Assembly (NCBI RefSeq): GCF_014194695.1
Contig: NZ_JACIAH010000010.1
Coordinates: 20,731-84,730, forward strand
Origin: Rhizobium sp. BK399
GTDB taxonomy: Bacteria > Pseudomonadota > Alphaproteobacteria > Rhizobiales > Rhizobiaceae
Length of the DNA stretch: 64,000 nt
Direction: 5' to 3'
Shown here piece by piece: positions 9,179-18,628 of the stretch. Made by a program: the position numbers and the translations under genes. A model generated the notes under the pieces. That model was given only the letters and a program-made list of their open reading frames with translations, was not told the origin of the DNA and made no database searches. Numbering within the stretch: the stretch's first letter is position 1; the number at the start of each line of letters is the position of its first letter.

Positions 9179-10167
9179 CCGTATTAACAGGCTCCACTTC
9201 GGTTAGACCGGAGCGGGAATGGAATATCGGCTGGGCCGACGTCGGACCCTTTGTCGCTTTGGCCGTGCTGATGGTGATCGGCTTTGCGATCAATCCGGAC
9301 TTTCTGTCCGCGACCAACCTCGGCAATGTCATCACGAGAAGCGCCTTCATCGCCATCATCGCCGTCGGCGCGACGTTCGTGATTTCCTCGGGTGGGCTCG
9401 ATCTGTCCGTCGGATCAATGGCCGCGTTCATCACCGGAATCACCATCATGTTCATGAACCGGATGGCCCCGGAGTGGGGGGTGTCGGCAATCCCGGCTGG
9501 CATGGTCGTGGCTGTAGCCGTGGGACTGTTCTGCGGCCTCATGAATGGCCTGATCGTCACTGTCGGGAAGATCGAGCCGTTCATTGCCACGCTCGGCACG
9601 ATGGGCATTTTCAGGGCGCTGATTACCTACATGTCGGACGGAGGCACGATCCCGATCGACCGGAGCCTACGCGACGCTTACCGTCCGGTGTATTTCGGGA
9701 CGGTCGCAGGTATACCACTGCCTATCGTGATCTCGCTCGCAGTTGCCGCGATCGCATCCTTCATCCTCTACAAGATGAAGTACGGGCGCAAATGCGCAGC
9801 CGTCGGCGCCAACGAGGACGTCGCGCGCTACTCCGGCATCTCGATCATTAAGACCCGCACTATCGCCTACGCGATCCAGGGTGCCTGCGTTGCAATCGCC
9901 GCCATCTGCTACGTGCCGAGACTCGGAGCAGCCACTCCGACGACAGGTGTTCTTTGGGAACTGCAGGTCATCACCGCGGTGGTGATCGGCGGAACAGCGC
10001 TGCGGGGCGGCAAGGGACACATTTGGGGAACGGTCGCGGGCGCGGTCATTCTTGAACTCATCGCCAACCTGATGGTGCTTTCCGATTTCGTCTCGGAATA
10101 CCTCGTAGCTGGTGTCCAGGGCGTCATCATTATTATCGCCATGCTCATTCAAAGGTTTTCGAAATAA
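9175..10167 (+). CDS. Ribose-type ABC transporter, permease
   Basis: 330 residues, nearly all hydrophobic helices. The family marker GGLDLSVGSMAAFITG is near residue 80, and GTALRGGKGHIWGTVAGA near 270 contacts the ATPase. RbsC/BPD_transp_2 family, inner membrane. ATGA overlap with the ATPase gene gives translational coupling; the binding protein gene follows after 57 bases. Confidence 0.93.
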   Translation: MTVLTGSTSVRPEREWNIGWADVGPFVALAVLMVIGFAINPDFLSATNLGNVITRSAFIAIIAVGATFVISSGGLDLSVGSMAAFITGITIMFMNRMAPEWGVSAIPAGMVVAVAVGLFCGLMNGLIVTVGKIEPFIATLGTMGIFRALITYMSDGGTIPIDRSLRDAYRPVYFGTVAGIPLPIVISLAVAAIASFILYKMKYGRKCAAVGANEDVARYSGISIIKTRTIAYAIQGACVAIAAICYVPRLGAATPTTGVLWELQVITAVVIGGTALRGGKGHIWGTVAGAVILELIANLMVLSDFVSEYLVAGVQGVIIIIAMLIQRFSK

Positions 10168-10224
10168 TCCGTGTCAGGACCACACGGGTTCACGGTCTTC
10201 GGTCCAAATTCTGGGAGGAATGGA

Positions 10225-11175
10225 ATGTCTACTACGAAATGGATAGCGGCCGCGGCCGTGAGTACTTTGTTCATTGCAAGTCATGGATTTGCCGCCGACA
10301 AGAAGGTCGTCGCGGTTTCGATCCCCGCAGCCGATCACGGATGGACGGCAGGTATCGTTTATCACGCTCAGGCGGCAGCCAAGGAAATCAACGCTTCGTT
10401 TCCCAACGTCGAAGTCGTCGTCAAGACCTCGCCCTCGGCAACCGCACAGGTAAGCGCGCTTGAAGATCTCTCGGCAGGCCGCAAGCTCGATGCGCTGGTC
10501 ATCCTGCCCTACACGTCCGAGGAACTGACCACGCCTGTGAAGGCCGTCAAGGATTCGGGGACGTTCATCACCGTCGTCGACAGGGGTCTTAACGACCCGT
10601 CCATCCAGGACCTTTATCTGGCGGGCGATAACATCGCCGTAGGCCGTAACACGGCGAAGTTCATGATCGACAAGCTCGGCGGCAAAGGCAATCTCGTCGT
10701 ACTACGCGGCATTCCGACCGTGATTGACGATGAGCGTATCCAAGGATTTCAGGATGCCATCAAGGGCACCGATCTCAAGGTTCTGGACATCCAGTACGCG
10801 AACTGGAACAGCGATGAAGCCTTCAAACTCATGCAGGACTATCTTGCCAAGTACCCGAAGATCGATGCTGTATGGGCAAACGATGACGACATGCTGCTTG
10901 GCGTACTGGAGGCCGTCAAGGAGTCAGGTCGCAAGGACATCAAGCTGGCGCTCGGCGGTAACGGTATGAAGGACATCGTCAAAAAGGTCATCGACGGTGA
11001 CGCAATGACCCCGGTCGAGACGCCTTACCCGCCTGCCATGATCAAGACTGCGATCTACATGACGGTCGCCAACCTCGTCGGCCAGGCGCCTGTGCGTGGA
11101 GCGGTCAAGCTGGATGCGCCGCTTATCACCCAGGAGAACGCCAAGGAATACTACTTCCCGGACTCTCCGTTCTGA
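10225..11175 (+). CDS. Ribose-type ABC transporter, periplasmic substrate-binding protein
   Basis: 316 residues. A signal peptide (KWIAAAAVSTLFIASHGFAA) is followed by a Peripla_BP_4 sugar-binding fold. Typical points: VSIPAADHGWTAGIVYHAQ at the first lobe, VVDRGLND, LRGIPTVIDDERIQGF, and VWANDDDMLLGVLEAVKES in the hinge region. Start chosen at 10225 because GGGAGGAA lies directly upstream. The ligand is not identifiable; the neighbours suggest a polyol, sugar or sugar acid. Confidence 0.92.
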   Translation: MSTTKWIAAAAVSTLFIASHGFAADKKVVAVSIPAADHGWTAGIVYHAQAAAKEINASFPNVEVVVKTSPSATAQVSALEDLSAGRKLDALVILPYTSEELTTPVKAVKDSGTFITVVDRGLNDPSIQDLYLAGDNIAVGRNTAKFMIDKLGGKGNLVVLRGIPTVIDDERIQGFQDAIKGTDLKVLDIQYANWNSDEAFKLMQDYLAKYPKIDAVWANDDDMLLGVLEAVKESGRKDIKLALGGNGMKDIVKKVIDGDAMTPVETPYPPAMIKTAIYMTVANLVGQAPVRGAVKLDAPLITQENAKEYYFPDSPF

Positions 11176-11189
11176 TTATCAACGTCACC

Positions 11190-11209
11190 GGGGCGGCCAG
11201 CGCCGCCCC
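11190..11209 (+). promoter_or_regulatory. Intercistronic hairpin
   Basis: GGGGCGGC (11190-11197) pairs perfectly with GCCGCCCC (11202-11209) across a 4-base loop, just after the binding-protein stop. There is no T-run. Such hairpins after binding-protein genes often stabilise the upstream mRNA and lower expression of the downstream gene. Confidence 0.55.
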
Positions 11210-11236
11210 ATCGCATGACCTAAGAGGAGTAAAATC

Positions 11237-11854
11237 ATGTCAGGCAAGAAGATACTGATGCTGACGGGCGAGTTCACCGAGGAGTACGAGATCTTCGTCT
11301 ACCAGCAGGCGATGGAAGCGGTCGGCCATACGGTGCATGTGGTCTGCCCGGACAAGAAGGCAGGGGATCTGATCAAGACGTCGCTACACGACTTCGAGGG
11401 CGACCAGACCTACACCGAGAAGCTCGGCCATTTTTTCACGATCAACAAGACCTTCTCGGAAGCCGAGGCGCAAATTGATCAGTACCACGCGGTCTACGCG
11501 GCGGGCGGGCGCGGTCCTGAATACATCCGCACCGACAAGCGCGTCCAGGCGATGGTTCGCCATTTCCACGAGACCCGGAAGCCTATCTTCACGATCTGCC
11601 ATGGGGTCCAGATCCTGATCGCCGTCGACGGGGTCGTGCGCGGCAAGCGGGTTGGTGCTCTTGGCGCTTGCGAGCCTGAAGTGACACTCGCCGGTGGCAC
11701 CTACGTCGATCTGTCGCCGACGGAGGCACTCGTTGATGGAACTATGGTTTCGGCGAAGGGATGGACGGCACTTGCGGCGTTCATTCGCGAGTGCCTGAAG
11801 GTCCTTGGGACTGAAATTCATCATCGTGACGACGTGGCACAGGCTGCGGAATAA
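11237..11854 (+). CDS. DJ-1/PfpI family protein
   Basis: 205 residues of the class I glutamine amidotransferase-like DJ-1/PfpI superfamily. The nucleophile elbow is FTICHGVQILIAVDG (Cys-His), and the early acidic residue in LTGEFTEEYEI matches the conserved Glu. Members act as glyoxalase/deglycase, protease or hydratase. AGAGGAG precedes the ATG. As the last gene of the transporter operon it may repair or convert a reactive carbonyl intermediate; that is inference. Confidence 0.87.
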   Translation: MSGKKILMLTGEFTEEYEIFVYQQAMEAVGHTVHVVCPDKKAGDLIKTSLHDFEGDQTYTEKLGHFFTINKTFSEAEAQIDQYHAVYAAGGRGPEYIRTDKRVQAMVRHFHETRKPIFTICHGVQILIAVDGVVRGKRVGALGACEPEVTLAGGTYVDLSPTEALVDGTMVSAKGWTALAAFIRECLKVLGTEIHHRDDVAQAAE

Positions 11855-11890
11855 CCGGCAAACTTTTGCTGACCTATAGATCTTAAGTTT

Positions 11891-11913
11891 AAGGCTGCCA
11901 TGTTGGCGGCCTT
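11891..11913 (+). terminator. Possible terminator after the transporter operon
   Basis: AAGGCTGCC pairs with GGCGGCCTT (one G-U) across a 5-base loop, 37 bases after the DJ-1/PfpI stop. No clear T-tract follows. Confidence 0.45.
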
Positions 11914-11992
11914 CCAATCATGAGAAAGAAAAGCGACCTCATCTTTGGGGTCGGGTTCGATCGGATAGGAGAATTCACATGGAGGCACGCCC

Positions 11993-12174
11993 ATGGGAAC
12001 GCTGTCTGACCCTCTCACCACGGACTGATCATCAAGTTCAGTGGGGACGAAGTATTCATCGAGTTCGAAAGCGCCCTAAACACTGTCCAGTGCGTGATAG
12101 CGCTCGAGGCGAGAGGCCTCGAGCAGCGCCAGTTAACTCGTTTGAAGAGCTATTTCCATCGTCAGTCGGGCTGA
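11993..12174 (+). pseudogene. Small frameshifted ORF of unknown function
   Basis: An ATG at 11993 opens MGTLSDPLTTD and meets a stop. One base away in frame the sequence continues as IIKFSGDEVFIEFESALNTV, then ALEARGLEQRQLTRLKSYFH, ending at 12174. Together they would give a protein of about 60 residues with plausible composition. AGGAG lies upstream of the nearby ATG at 11979. Not a family I recognise. It overlaps the 3' end of the convergent gene by 13 bases. Confidence 0.35.
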
Positions 12175-12614
12175 ACTGGCCGGATCGTTTCCACCGAAAT
12201 CTCCCCCTCCAAGACGCCGCGCGAGACATCGGTGCGGTTTCTGTCGATCTCGATCACCGTGTAGAGCTTGTCGTCGCGAAATGCTCTCGCGTTGACCGTG
12301 GTAACGTCATCTGCGGGCGCGGCGTCAACCTCCATGAAGTCTAGTTCACGGCTCGCCGCGACGATCCGCGCATCCCCCGCCGTTCTTGCGGCGACAATCA
12401 CTACGTCATGTCCTGGCGAATTGCCCCAACGCGGATCATCTGGCTCGGCGATCGGCTCCAGACGATAGATTCGAAGCGTCTCACCAGCATCCCCGGACGC
12501 CCCCGCCGCTGCAGCGTCGGCGATTTGAGCCTGGCTCTCCACTGAACGTCCAAATGTATTGGGATTGGTCGCATTGTTGACTTCGTCGGTACCAGTCTTC
12601 GAAACGTTCGACAT
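12162..12614 (-). CDS. Hypothetical protein
   Basis: 150 residues, acidic, no signal peptide or membrane segment. The start at 12614 is supported by GGAGG seven bases upstream on the minus strand. The N-terminal 50 residues look disordered (Asn, Ala, Thr rich). The rest has an alternating strand-like pattern (LRIYRLEPIAEPDDPRWG, VVIVAARTAGDARIVAASRE, LYTVIEIDRNRTD). It reads like a small conserved rhizobial protein, but I cannot name a domain. Confidence 0.65.
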   Translation of the reverse strand: MSNVSKTGTDEVNNATNPNTFGRSVESQAQIADAAAAGASGDAGETLRIYRLEPIAEPDDPRWGNSPGHDVVIVAARTAGDARIVAASRELDFMEVDAAPADDVTTVNARAFRDDKLYTVIEIDRNRTDVSRGVLEGEISVETIRPVQPD

Positions 12615-13549
12615 TTTGTCCTCCATGGTCCGACAATAACGATGTGCGTAACCAACAGTTCCCGTGCCCTCTTTAGTCGTGCTGCGGCTCGGGATCGAAG
12701 CCTTGCAGCGTCAATCCTGCAGACAGGCGTCACGACCGGCGCCAGCATCGCGTCCGCGAGATTCGGCAACTCGCCACATGCCATGAAAGATCGCGGTTGT
12801 CGGCAAGGCGCTCAGGGAGGGCAACCAGCTGGCGCTCCCGCGCGTCTGGGCGGACGCCGGAGGTCGTCAAAGCTGTGGGAGCTGCTTGACCCTCGCCATG
12901 GCGACGCCTCTCGTCCATGCCGATAGGGTTGCCAACACGCCTCGAAAGCTTCTGAAACGGGCGCTTAAGCGGGCGACATTCTCTTACGAAGGTCGAGGGC
13001 GGAAGCTCTTAGTCGACGAAACGAACGTTACGTCGCTCAAAGCAAACACACCAGAGAGCCGGTGACCAAGGGGTGCGGACGCAACAAGGCCCATCACGGG
13101 GTGAGATGAGCCTCTAGGCCGGTCCAGGAATAACGGGCCCCCACAGCAACAGCGAACGCAAATACTGACGGCGGAACCGATTTCTGTAGATCTAAGGGCG
13201 GCCCATTGCCGTCATCATGGGACGGGATCACCTTCCAGCAACAAGTGCGAAGCATCAATCTGAGAAGTTCAGACGGCCGCGGGGGCAATCTCACGCACCA
13301 AGGTCTTGAGGCGTACCGGCATCGACACTTTCAAGCCGCAACGGGCGGCCTAGGTGATCGAGGTCGCGACAAAGTCCGCGCCAATATCTGCAAGATTGAT
13401 CTCAACATAGTCCTGATCGTTTGCGGTCGGCAGGGTCCGTGAACAAAGTCGGCATTCGACTGTAAACCGACATCGGCGAAAGGAATATGTCCCTAAAACC
13501 AGTCCGTCAGTTCTGGATGCGGCGCCCCTCCGACAAAGCTTGATCTCTA
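12615..13549. other. Long stretch with no supported gene
   Basis: Over 900 bases. The frame from 12787 to 13064 is open on the plus strand but has no start codon near its beginning. A minus-strand frame ending at 13361 reads plausibly (TANDQDYVEINLADIGADF) but has no start or context. Both may be gene debris. Nothing recognised. Confidence 0.5.
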
Positions 13550-14473
13550 CTATGGAACCTCAGCATAGCGGATGATGCTCTGATTCTGTACGTTCGCGAC
13601 TAGTTCATCAGAACGAGACAAAAATCGGCGGAGCAAAGGTGAGGAATTTGAATCGTTGTATCCTAAGGTGAGATCAATTGTCGGAGGCACACCCTCAAGT
13701 GCTCTAGCAACGACATTTGGAGTCAGCATATTTTGCGCATAAAGCGGAATAAGCGTTATTCCACCTGTAGACACGACGAGCGACATTGCTGATGGTAGGC
13801 CTTCGCCTTCGTACTCTGCCTCGAGTGTGATCCCGACGCTCGACGCGTAATCTTGGATTACCGATTGCAATACGGGAGAAATTCTAGCCGAACTCACGTA
13901 AGTTTCGCGCGCAAGGTCCTGGGGCTGGATCTTTTTACGCGACGTCAAGCGGTGGTCCGCCGGCATCACGGCGATCAGTGGCTCCTTAGCTAAAAACTTG
14001 AAGGAGACACCAAGACTCTGCGTCTCGGGGCGAAGGAAAGCGACGTCCAGCTTGCCTCGCATCAGTGCCAGAGCAAGGTCTGGGGAAGACTGGCTAGACA
14101 ATATAATATCAACCCCCGGCGCTTCCTCACGAATGATGCGCAATGCATGGGGTAGCCACACGACCTCTTGGCCTGCGAGAAAACCGATAGCGAACGACTG
14201 TTTTTCTGGCCGTTCTGCCCGCCGGGCTCCTTCCGCAGCGGCCTCGACTTGCAACAACGCCAGCCGCGCGTGATCAAGAAACACTTTACCGGCAGCGGTG
14301 AGCGTCACGCCGCGCGACTGCCGTTCCAACAGTTTCACACCGACTTCGGTTTCAAGATCGCGAATTTGCCTGCTGAGTGAAGGCTGGGAAGTGTGAAGCC
14401 GCCGTTCGGCTGCGGTCAGGAAGCTTCCCTCCTCCGCAACAGCAACAAAATAGCGCAAATGCCTCAGTTCCAT
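13550..14473 (-). CDS. LysR-family transcriptional regulator
   Basis: 307 residues. The N-terminal winged HTH is MELRHLRYFVAVAEEGSFLT through AERRLHTSQPSLSRQIRDLE, the classic LysR pattern, and is followed by a periplasmic-binding-like effector domain. It faces the haloperoxidase-like hydrolase across a 256-base promoter region. By the usual LysR rule it probably controls that gene. The effector is unknown. Confidence 0.9.
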   Translation of the reverse strand: MELRHLRYFVAVAEEGSFLTAAERRLHTSQPSLSRQIRDLETEVGVKLLERQSRGVTLTAAGKVFLDHARLALLQVEAAAEGARRAERPEKQSFAIGFLAGQEVVWLPHALRIIREEAPGVDIILSSQSSPDLALALMRGKLDVAFLRPETQSLGVSFKFLAKEPLIAVMPADHRLTSRKKIQPQDLARETYVSSARISPVLQSVIQDYASSVGITLEAEYEGEGLPSAMSLVVSTGGITLIPLYAQNMLTPNVVARALEGVPPTIDLTLGYNDSNSSPLLRRFLSRSDELVANVQNQSIIRYAEVP

Positions 14474-14729
14474 CGGGTCTTCGCTATACCTTCAAGGCAT
14501 AGCTCGAACGTACAAGGTATTTGTCTTTGATAAAAGTAGGATTTAATCAATGTCGCAATTTCGGGATACAATCGAACACGCCTCACCGGAGTATTTCGCT
14601 CGCGAGTCGAAAGGAAAGATGAGGTATTCCTGACAATCTTGCGTTGTTTATTTCAGCGCGCGTGGGTGAGTGGCTCTAGTTGAGCAATTATGACTTTAAA
14701 TGAGTTAACAGCACGGATGGAGCGAGACC
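14474..14729. promoter_or_regulatory. Divergent LysR/hydrolase promoter region
   Basis: AT-rich spacer between the two divergent starts. It contains several T-N11-A type half sites (for example around 14500-14530), as LysR operators do, but I cannot single one out. Expected to hold both promoters. Confidence 0.4.
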
Positions 14730-15548
14730 ATGCCTACAATCACTACCACGGACGGCGTAAACATCTTCTACAAGGACTGGGGCTCAGGCCAGCCGATCGT
14801 TTTCAGCCACGGCTGGCCGCTGTCGGCGGACGACTGGGACGCTCAGATGACCTTCTTTCTTCAGGCCGGGTACCGGGTGATCGCCCACGACCGGCGCGGC
14901 CACGGCCGGTCCGACCAGCCCGGCACCGGCAACGACATGGACCACTGGGTTGCCGACCTCGCGGCCCTCACTGAGCACCTCAACCTGCGCGGCGCGATCC
15001 ACATCGGCCACTCCACGGGTGGCGGCGAGGTAGCTCGCTATGTCGCCCGCCACCCGGAGCGGGTCTCGAAGGCGGTACTCGTCGCTTCCCTGACGCCGAA
15101 CATGTACCGGAGCGAGGACAACCCATCCGGTCAGCCGCCGGAGTGGTTCGAAGCGATCCGCGCGGGCGTGCTTGGCAACCGCTCGCTGTTCTTCCGGTTC
15201 GTCCCTGAAAACCCGTTCTACGGTTACAACCTGGACGGGGCCGAGCCTTCGGAGGCGATCATTGCAAACTGGTGGCGTCAGGGCATGACCGGGGGGGCCC
15301 TGGCTCACTACGCGACTGTCGACTCTTGGCTGGAAGATTATACGGAAGACCTCAAGAAGATTACCGTGCCGGTATTGGTGATGCATGGCGAGGCCGATCA
15401 GGTCGTCCCCTTTGCGAGTTCCGTGCCGCGTGCGGTCGACCTGCTCAGGAACGGGTCGCTGAAGACCTATCCAGGATACCCCCATGGCATGCTGACCACA
15501 CATGCGGATGTCCTCAACTCCGACCTGCTCTCGTTCATCAGGTCTTGA
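14730..15548 (+). CDS. Alpha/beta hydrolase of the non-haem haloperoxidase type
   Basis: 272 residues, right length for the family. HDRRGHGRSDQP is the strand-turn motif. GHSTGGGEVARY holds the nucleophile Ser, MHGEADQVVPF the acid Asp, and YPGYPHGML the catalytic His. The first 30 residues (TTTDGVNIFYKDWGSGQPIV) match cofactor-free chloroperoxidases/esterases of bacteria. They hydrolyse esters and show perhydrolase activity in vitro; the true substrate is usually unknown. Probably under control of the divergent LysR gene. Confidence 0.9.
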   Translation: MPTITTTDGVNIFYKDWGSGQPIVFSHGWPLSADDWDAQMTFFLQAGYRVIAHDRRGHGRSDQPGTGNDMDHWVADLAALTEHLNLRGAIHIGHSTGGGEVARYVARHPERVSKAVLVASLTPNMYRSEDNPSGQPPEWFEAIRAGVLGNRSLFFRFVPENPFYGYNLDGAEPSEAIIANWWRQGMTGGALAHYATVDSWLEDYTEDLKKITVPVLVMHGEADQVVPFASSVPRAVDLLRNGSLKTYPGYPHGMLTTHADVLNSDLLSFIRS

Positions 15549-15577
15549 CGACATCGACCGGACCGCGGCCTTCAACC

Positions 15578-15602
15578 TGTCACCCGGGAGTGCCGGGTGA
15601 CA
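15578..15602 (+). terminator. Hairpin after the haloperoxidase-like gene
   Basis: TGTCACCCGG (15578-15587) pairs with CCGGGTGACA (15593-15602) around a 5-base loop, 30 bases after the stop. There is no strong T-run. Confidence 0.5.
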
Positions 15603-15799
15603 CCTGTTGCCATTGACATGCCAGCATTGCTGGCGTTGCTGCCATCTTCGGGTTTTATTGCGCTCAACGCGATGGCAGCCTTTGGGACCTGGCCATCGTG
15701 TCCGAACGGCTGAAATGCCGGCGCATAGTCGCTTCCTCGAATCGACGGTGCCGCTCGATTATGCACGAACGGCATCGCCCGGTACGGTGCTGCAAATTT

Positions 15800-16351
15800 T
15801 TAGATCTCCGTGCGCTCGGCGAGGTCTATGTCAACGCCGAGATACCTCACTGAGTAATCTTGGTATGGCCAAGCAGGATCTGGATCGCTCGGAGGTTGCC
15901 ACTGGCCTTGGATCAAGGCAGCCTTCGTTCGTCGAAGGGAATGCGTGCCGTGATCTTGCCGACGCAGCCAAATCCCAGTGACCCACTCATCGACCAGTCT
16001 GGCGTGTTGCCGTGTGCTGAGATGATCGGGTGGTCGACTCGACTGGGGAGAGACATAGTCATCGACTGTTCCTCCCCGTGCGGCCGGTCTTCTGAACGAC
16101 CATCGCTCGAGTTCGAATTTCGTGGCACGTGACGAGGGTCCCAATTTTGATTTTTGGCAAATCGCAGCCGCGGAGCTCGCTGTCGATGGCGAGATCGAAC
16201 GCGCTCGATCTCGCATCCTTCCTTCTCGGTCGAGAAAGAAGCACACTGCACAGATCTTGCGCTGCTTCAGGGGCTTCTTGACGCCAACTTGCTTGCCTGC
16301 GTTCCAAGCAGGTCGACCCAGTGCAGCAGGATCGTATTGTGAGATACCCAT
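15800..16351 (-). pseudogene. Decayed tyrosine recombinase (phage-type integrase)
   Basis: Reading three frames in turn restores a small integrase of about 200 residues: start MGISQYDPAALGRPAWNAGK with GGAGA upstream, then DLAIDSELRGCDLPKIKIG, LVTCHEIRTRAMVVQK, DHLSTRQHARLVDEWV, GTHSLRRTKA, AIQILLGHTKI and VRYLGVDIDLAERTEI. The HxLRR box, the LLGHTK His and the VRYLG Tyr are the catalytic core of the family. At least three frame changes make it non-functional. It marks a former mobile element. Confidence 0.8.
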
Positions 16352-16732
16352 TTCAGTTCTCCTATGGCCACCATTGGCCAGAGGGAGAACGCAGAGCTCT
16401 CGGTTCTATGACGCGGCCGGAAATAGACTGACCGGAGTTGGGGCCCGGATGGAATTGCAACCACAGAACAGGTGAGCTCAATGATCACTTCCGCCATCAT
16501 TGCAGTCATGTGAGCGCCAGGTTTACAGACCAAGAAGTTACCATTATGCGGCTACGCGCCTCTACGGCCCACCGCCGCATCATTGCGCAGGCCGGCGTTT
16601 GGCCAATGGGGCAAGTGATGCCTATGCACGAGCACTTCGCCAAATCGCGGAGGCGTTTGCGACCTTTGGTGACATTTACCGTAGCTCAGACAGGTCATGT
16701 CCACACACCGAACGGTACGGTACGCACGTGCT
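16352..16732. other. Intergenic stretch, nothing recognised
   Basis: About 380 bases between the dead integrase and the SDR remnant. Only short overlapping open frames without motifs; probably debris. Confidence 0.5.
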
Positions 16733-16935
16733 TTAGGTGGTGGGCACGGTCCCACCGTCGATCACATGCTCGGTGCCGGTGATCGATGACGCTCTATCAG
16801 ATGCCAGGAAGGCGATCAGGTCCGCCACCTCTTCCGGCTTGGCCGGTCGTCCGAGCGGTATGCCGCCAAGCGAGTTCATGATCACCTGGATCGCCGCGTC
16901 ATAGCTGAGCCGGCTTCCTCGGCGATACGCGTCCT
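16733..16935 (-). pseudogene. C-terminal remnant of a short-chain dehydrogenase (SDR)
   Basis: On the minus strand the fragment reads SLGGIPLGRPAKPEEVADLI, AFLASDRASSITGTEHVIDG and GTVPTT before a stop. This is the invariant end of classical SDR oxidoreductases. The N-terminal cofactor-binding and Tyr-Lys catalytic parts are absent upstream, so only about 65 codons remain. Confidence 0.75.
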
Positions 16936-17281
16936 TAGAGACTGGCCACCCTCTCTAGCACCACTAGCGTTGTACTACAGAATCCGCCAGCGGCTTTCAC
17001 AGCGTTCATCCAAGCTGCGCGTGAATTTGCCGCGACCCAAGATCGGAGGACAAAGCAGGAAACGTCAATCGAAGGGAGGCTCGAGCGTGGTGCTCGCCCC
17101 CATGAGGGATTCGGCCACTTGCGGCGATCACTCGGCATTGGGCGGCCGGCGGCACATGAGGCCCGATAAACAGACTTCTCCCAATGCCAGGCAAATGGCA
17201 GCTTCTGCCACCGGCACGAACGACCGAACGTGTAAGCTGACAACTCCAGCCAAGGCGTCGAGTTAATCGACTGGAAGTTCT
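16936..17281. other. Intergenic stretch, nothing recognised
   Basis: About 345 bases where the body of the SDR gene would be expected. No SDR motif is readable in any frame, and the 116-codon minus-strand frame here has no family signature. Confidence 0.45.
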
Positions 17282-18625
17282 TCACTCCGTCGCTTCGAGA
17301 TCGTGGTCACTGGACCGGAGTAGGGCGGCAAGCGTGCGGAGTCCCGTCTCGAGCTGATCGATTGAAGGCGCCGCCAGGGCAAGCCTGACGGCGTTAGGCG
17401 CGTGGCCGGGGTTGACGGCGAAGGTTGTCGACGGGGTCAATGCGATGTCGCGACGGGCTGCGGCCGCCACGAAACTCTGGGAGCGCCAGTGCTGCGGCAG
17501 CGTCAGCCACAGATGATAACAGTTCGGATTGGCCTGGAAGTCGAACCCCGCGAGACACTCGGCGGCGAGCGCCTGGCGTACCTGCGCGTCGCCGCGCTTC
17601 AGGCGCGCAAGTTCTGCGGCAGCCCCGTCCGTCATCAGACGCTCCGCCGCAGCGAATGCGAAGCCCGATGCGGTCCAGCCCCCGGAGCGCACTGCCGCCA
17701 TCACGCTTTCGCGCAGCGCAGGCGGGGGGACGATGAACCCTAAGGTGAGCCCCGGTGCAATCTTCTTGGAAAGGCTGTCGACGACGATGCAGCGATCCGG
17801 AGAGAGACTGGCAAGTGGCGGGCCGTCCTCGAGAAAGCTGTACACATTGTCCTCGACGATCCAAAGATCAAGCTCATCGGCGGCGCGAACGAGATCGCGT
17901 CGACGGGAAGCCGGCATTGTCGTTCCCAAAGGATTGTGCACTGCTGGCTGAACATAGATTGCCGACAGGTTTGCCTCCTGGTGCGCCTTGCGTAGCGCGT
18001 CTGGACGCAAGCCCGAAGAATCCATCGCGAGCGGAACCAACGAGATGCCCAGTCGGATCGCGACGCCCTTTATGAATGGATAGGTCAGGGCCTCGACGCC
18101 GCATCGTCCGCCGTTCGGAACAACGGCCGCTAGCGCCGCCGCGATGCTCTGGCGGCCGTTGCCAGTGAATACGAGTTGCTCCGGGTTCGGAGACCACTCG
18201 GTTCTCGCGAAATAGGCCGCCGCGACGTCGCGTATTCCACGGGTGCCGACGCTGGTCGCTTGTCTCAAGGCAATCTCCAACGCCGCAGGCTGACCCAGTC
18301 CCTCCAGGCTCCTGGCGACGATGGCCGTTTGGTTGGGGAGGGTGGGGTAGTTGAACTCGAGATCGATCCGAACGTCGCGGGGTTCGCCCGGTGCGGCGGC
18401 GCCCCGCCTCGCTTCACCGGATATGAACGTGCCTCGACCGACCTCGCCAACGACCAGTCCTCTGCGCAGAAGCTCTGCGTAAACCCGGCTTGCAGTGGAG
18501 ACAGCAATCTTACGCTCATACGCGAATGCTCGCTGCGGTGGCAGGCGATCGCCAGGTTTAAGAGCCCCGGCGGCGATCTGCGCGGCGATCGTGTCGGCGA
18601 GCTTCAGATATTCGGAATTCGCCAT
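17282..18625 (-). CDS. MocR-type regulator (GntR HTH fused to aminotransferase-like domain)
   Basis: 447 residues. The first 70 form a GntR winged HTH (GALKPGDRLPPQRAFAYERK, VSTASRVYAELLRRG). A PLP fold-type I domain follows, with the PLP Lys in VDSLSKKIAPGLTLGFI and HNPLGTTMPASRRRDL ahead of it. MocR proteins bind PLP or an amino compound and switch neighbouring genes. It faces the DUF1127/TauE-like pair across a short promoter with a strong inverted repeat. TauR, which controls taurine genes, is of this class, which fits the sulphite/sulphonate exporter family opposite. Confidence 0.9.
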   Translation of the reverse strand: MANSEYLKLADTIAAQIAAGALKPGDRLPPQRAFAYERKIAVSTASRVYAELLRRGLVVGEVGRGTFISGEARRGAAAPGEPRDVRIDLEFNYPTLPNQTAIVARSLEGLGQPAALEIALRQATSVGTRGIRDVAAAYFARTEWSPNPEQLVFTGNGRQSIAAALAAVVPNGGRCGVEALTYPFIKGVAIRLGISLVPLAMDSSGLRPDALRKAHQEANLSAIYVQPAVHNPLGTTMPASRRRDLVRAADELDLWIVEDNVYSFLEDGPPLASLSPDRCIVVDSLSKKIAPGLTLGFIVPPPALRESVMAAVRSGGWTASGFAFAAAERLMTDGAAAELARLKRGDAQVRQALAAECLAGFDFQANPNCYHLWLTLPQHWRSQSFVAAAARRDIALTPSTTFAVNPGHAPNAVRLALAAPSIDQLETGLRTLAALLRSSDHDLEATE

Positions 18626-18628
18626 TAT

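Noticed and set aside
12787..13064. Open plus-strand frame of about 90 codons
   Set aside because: No start codon near its beginning and no recognised pattern; chance opening is likely at this GC content.
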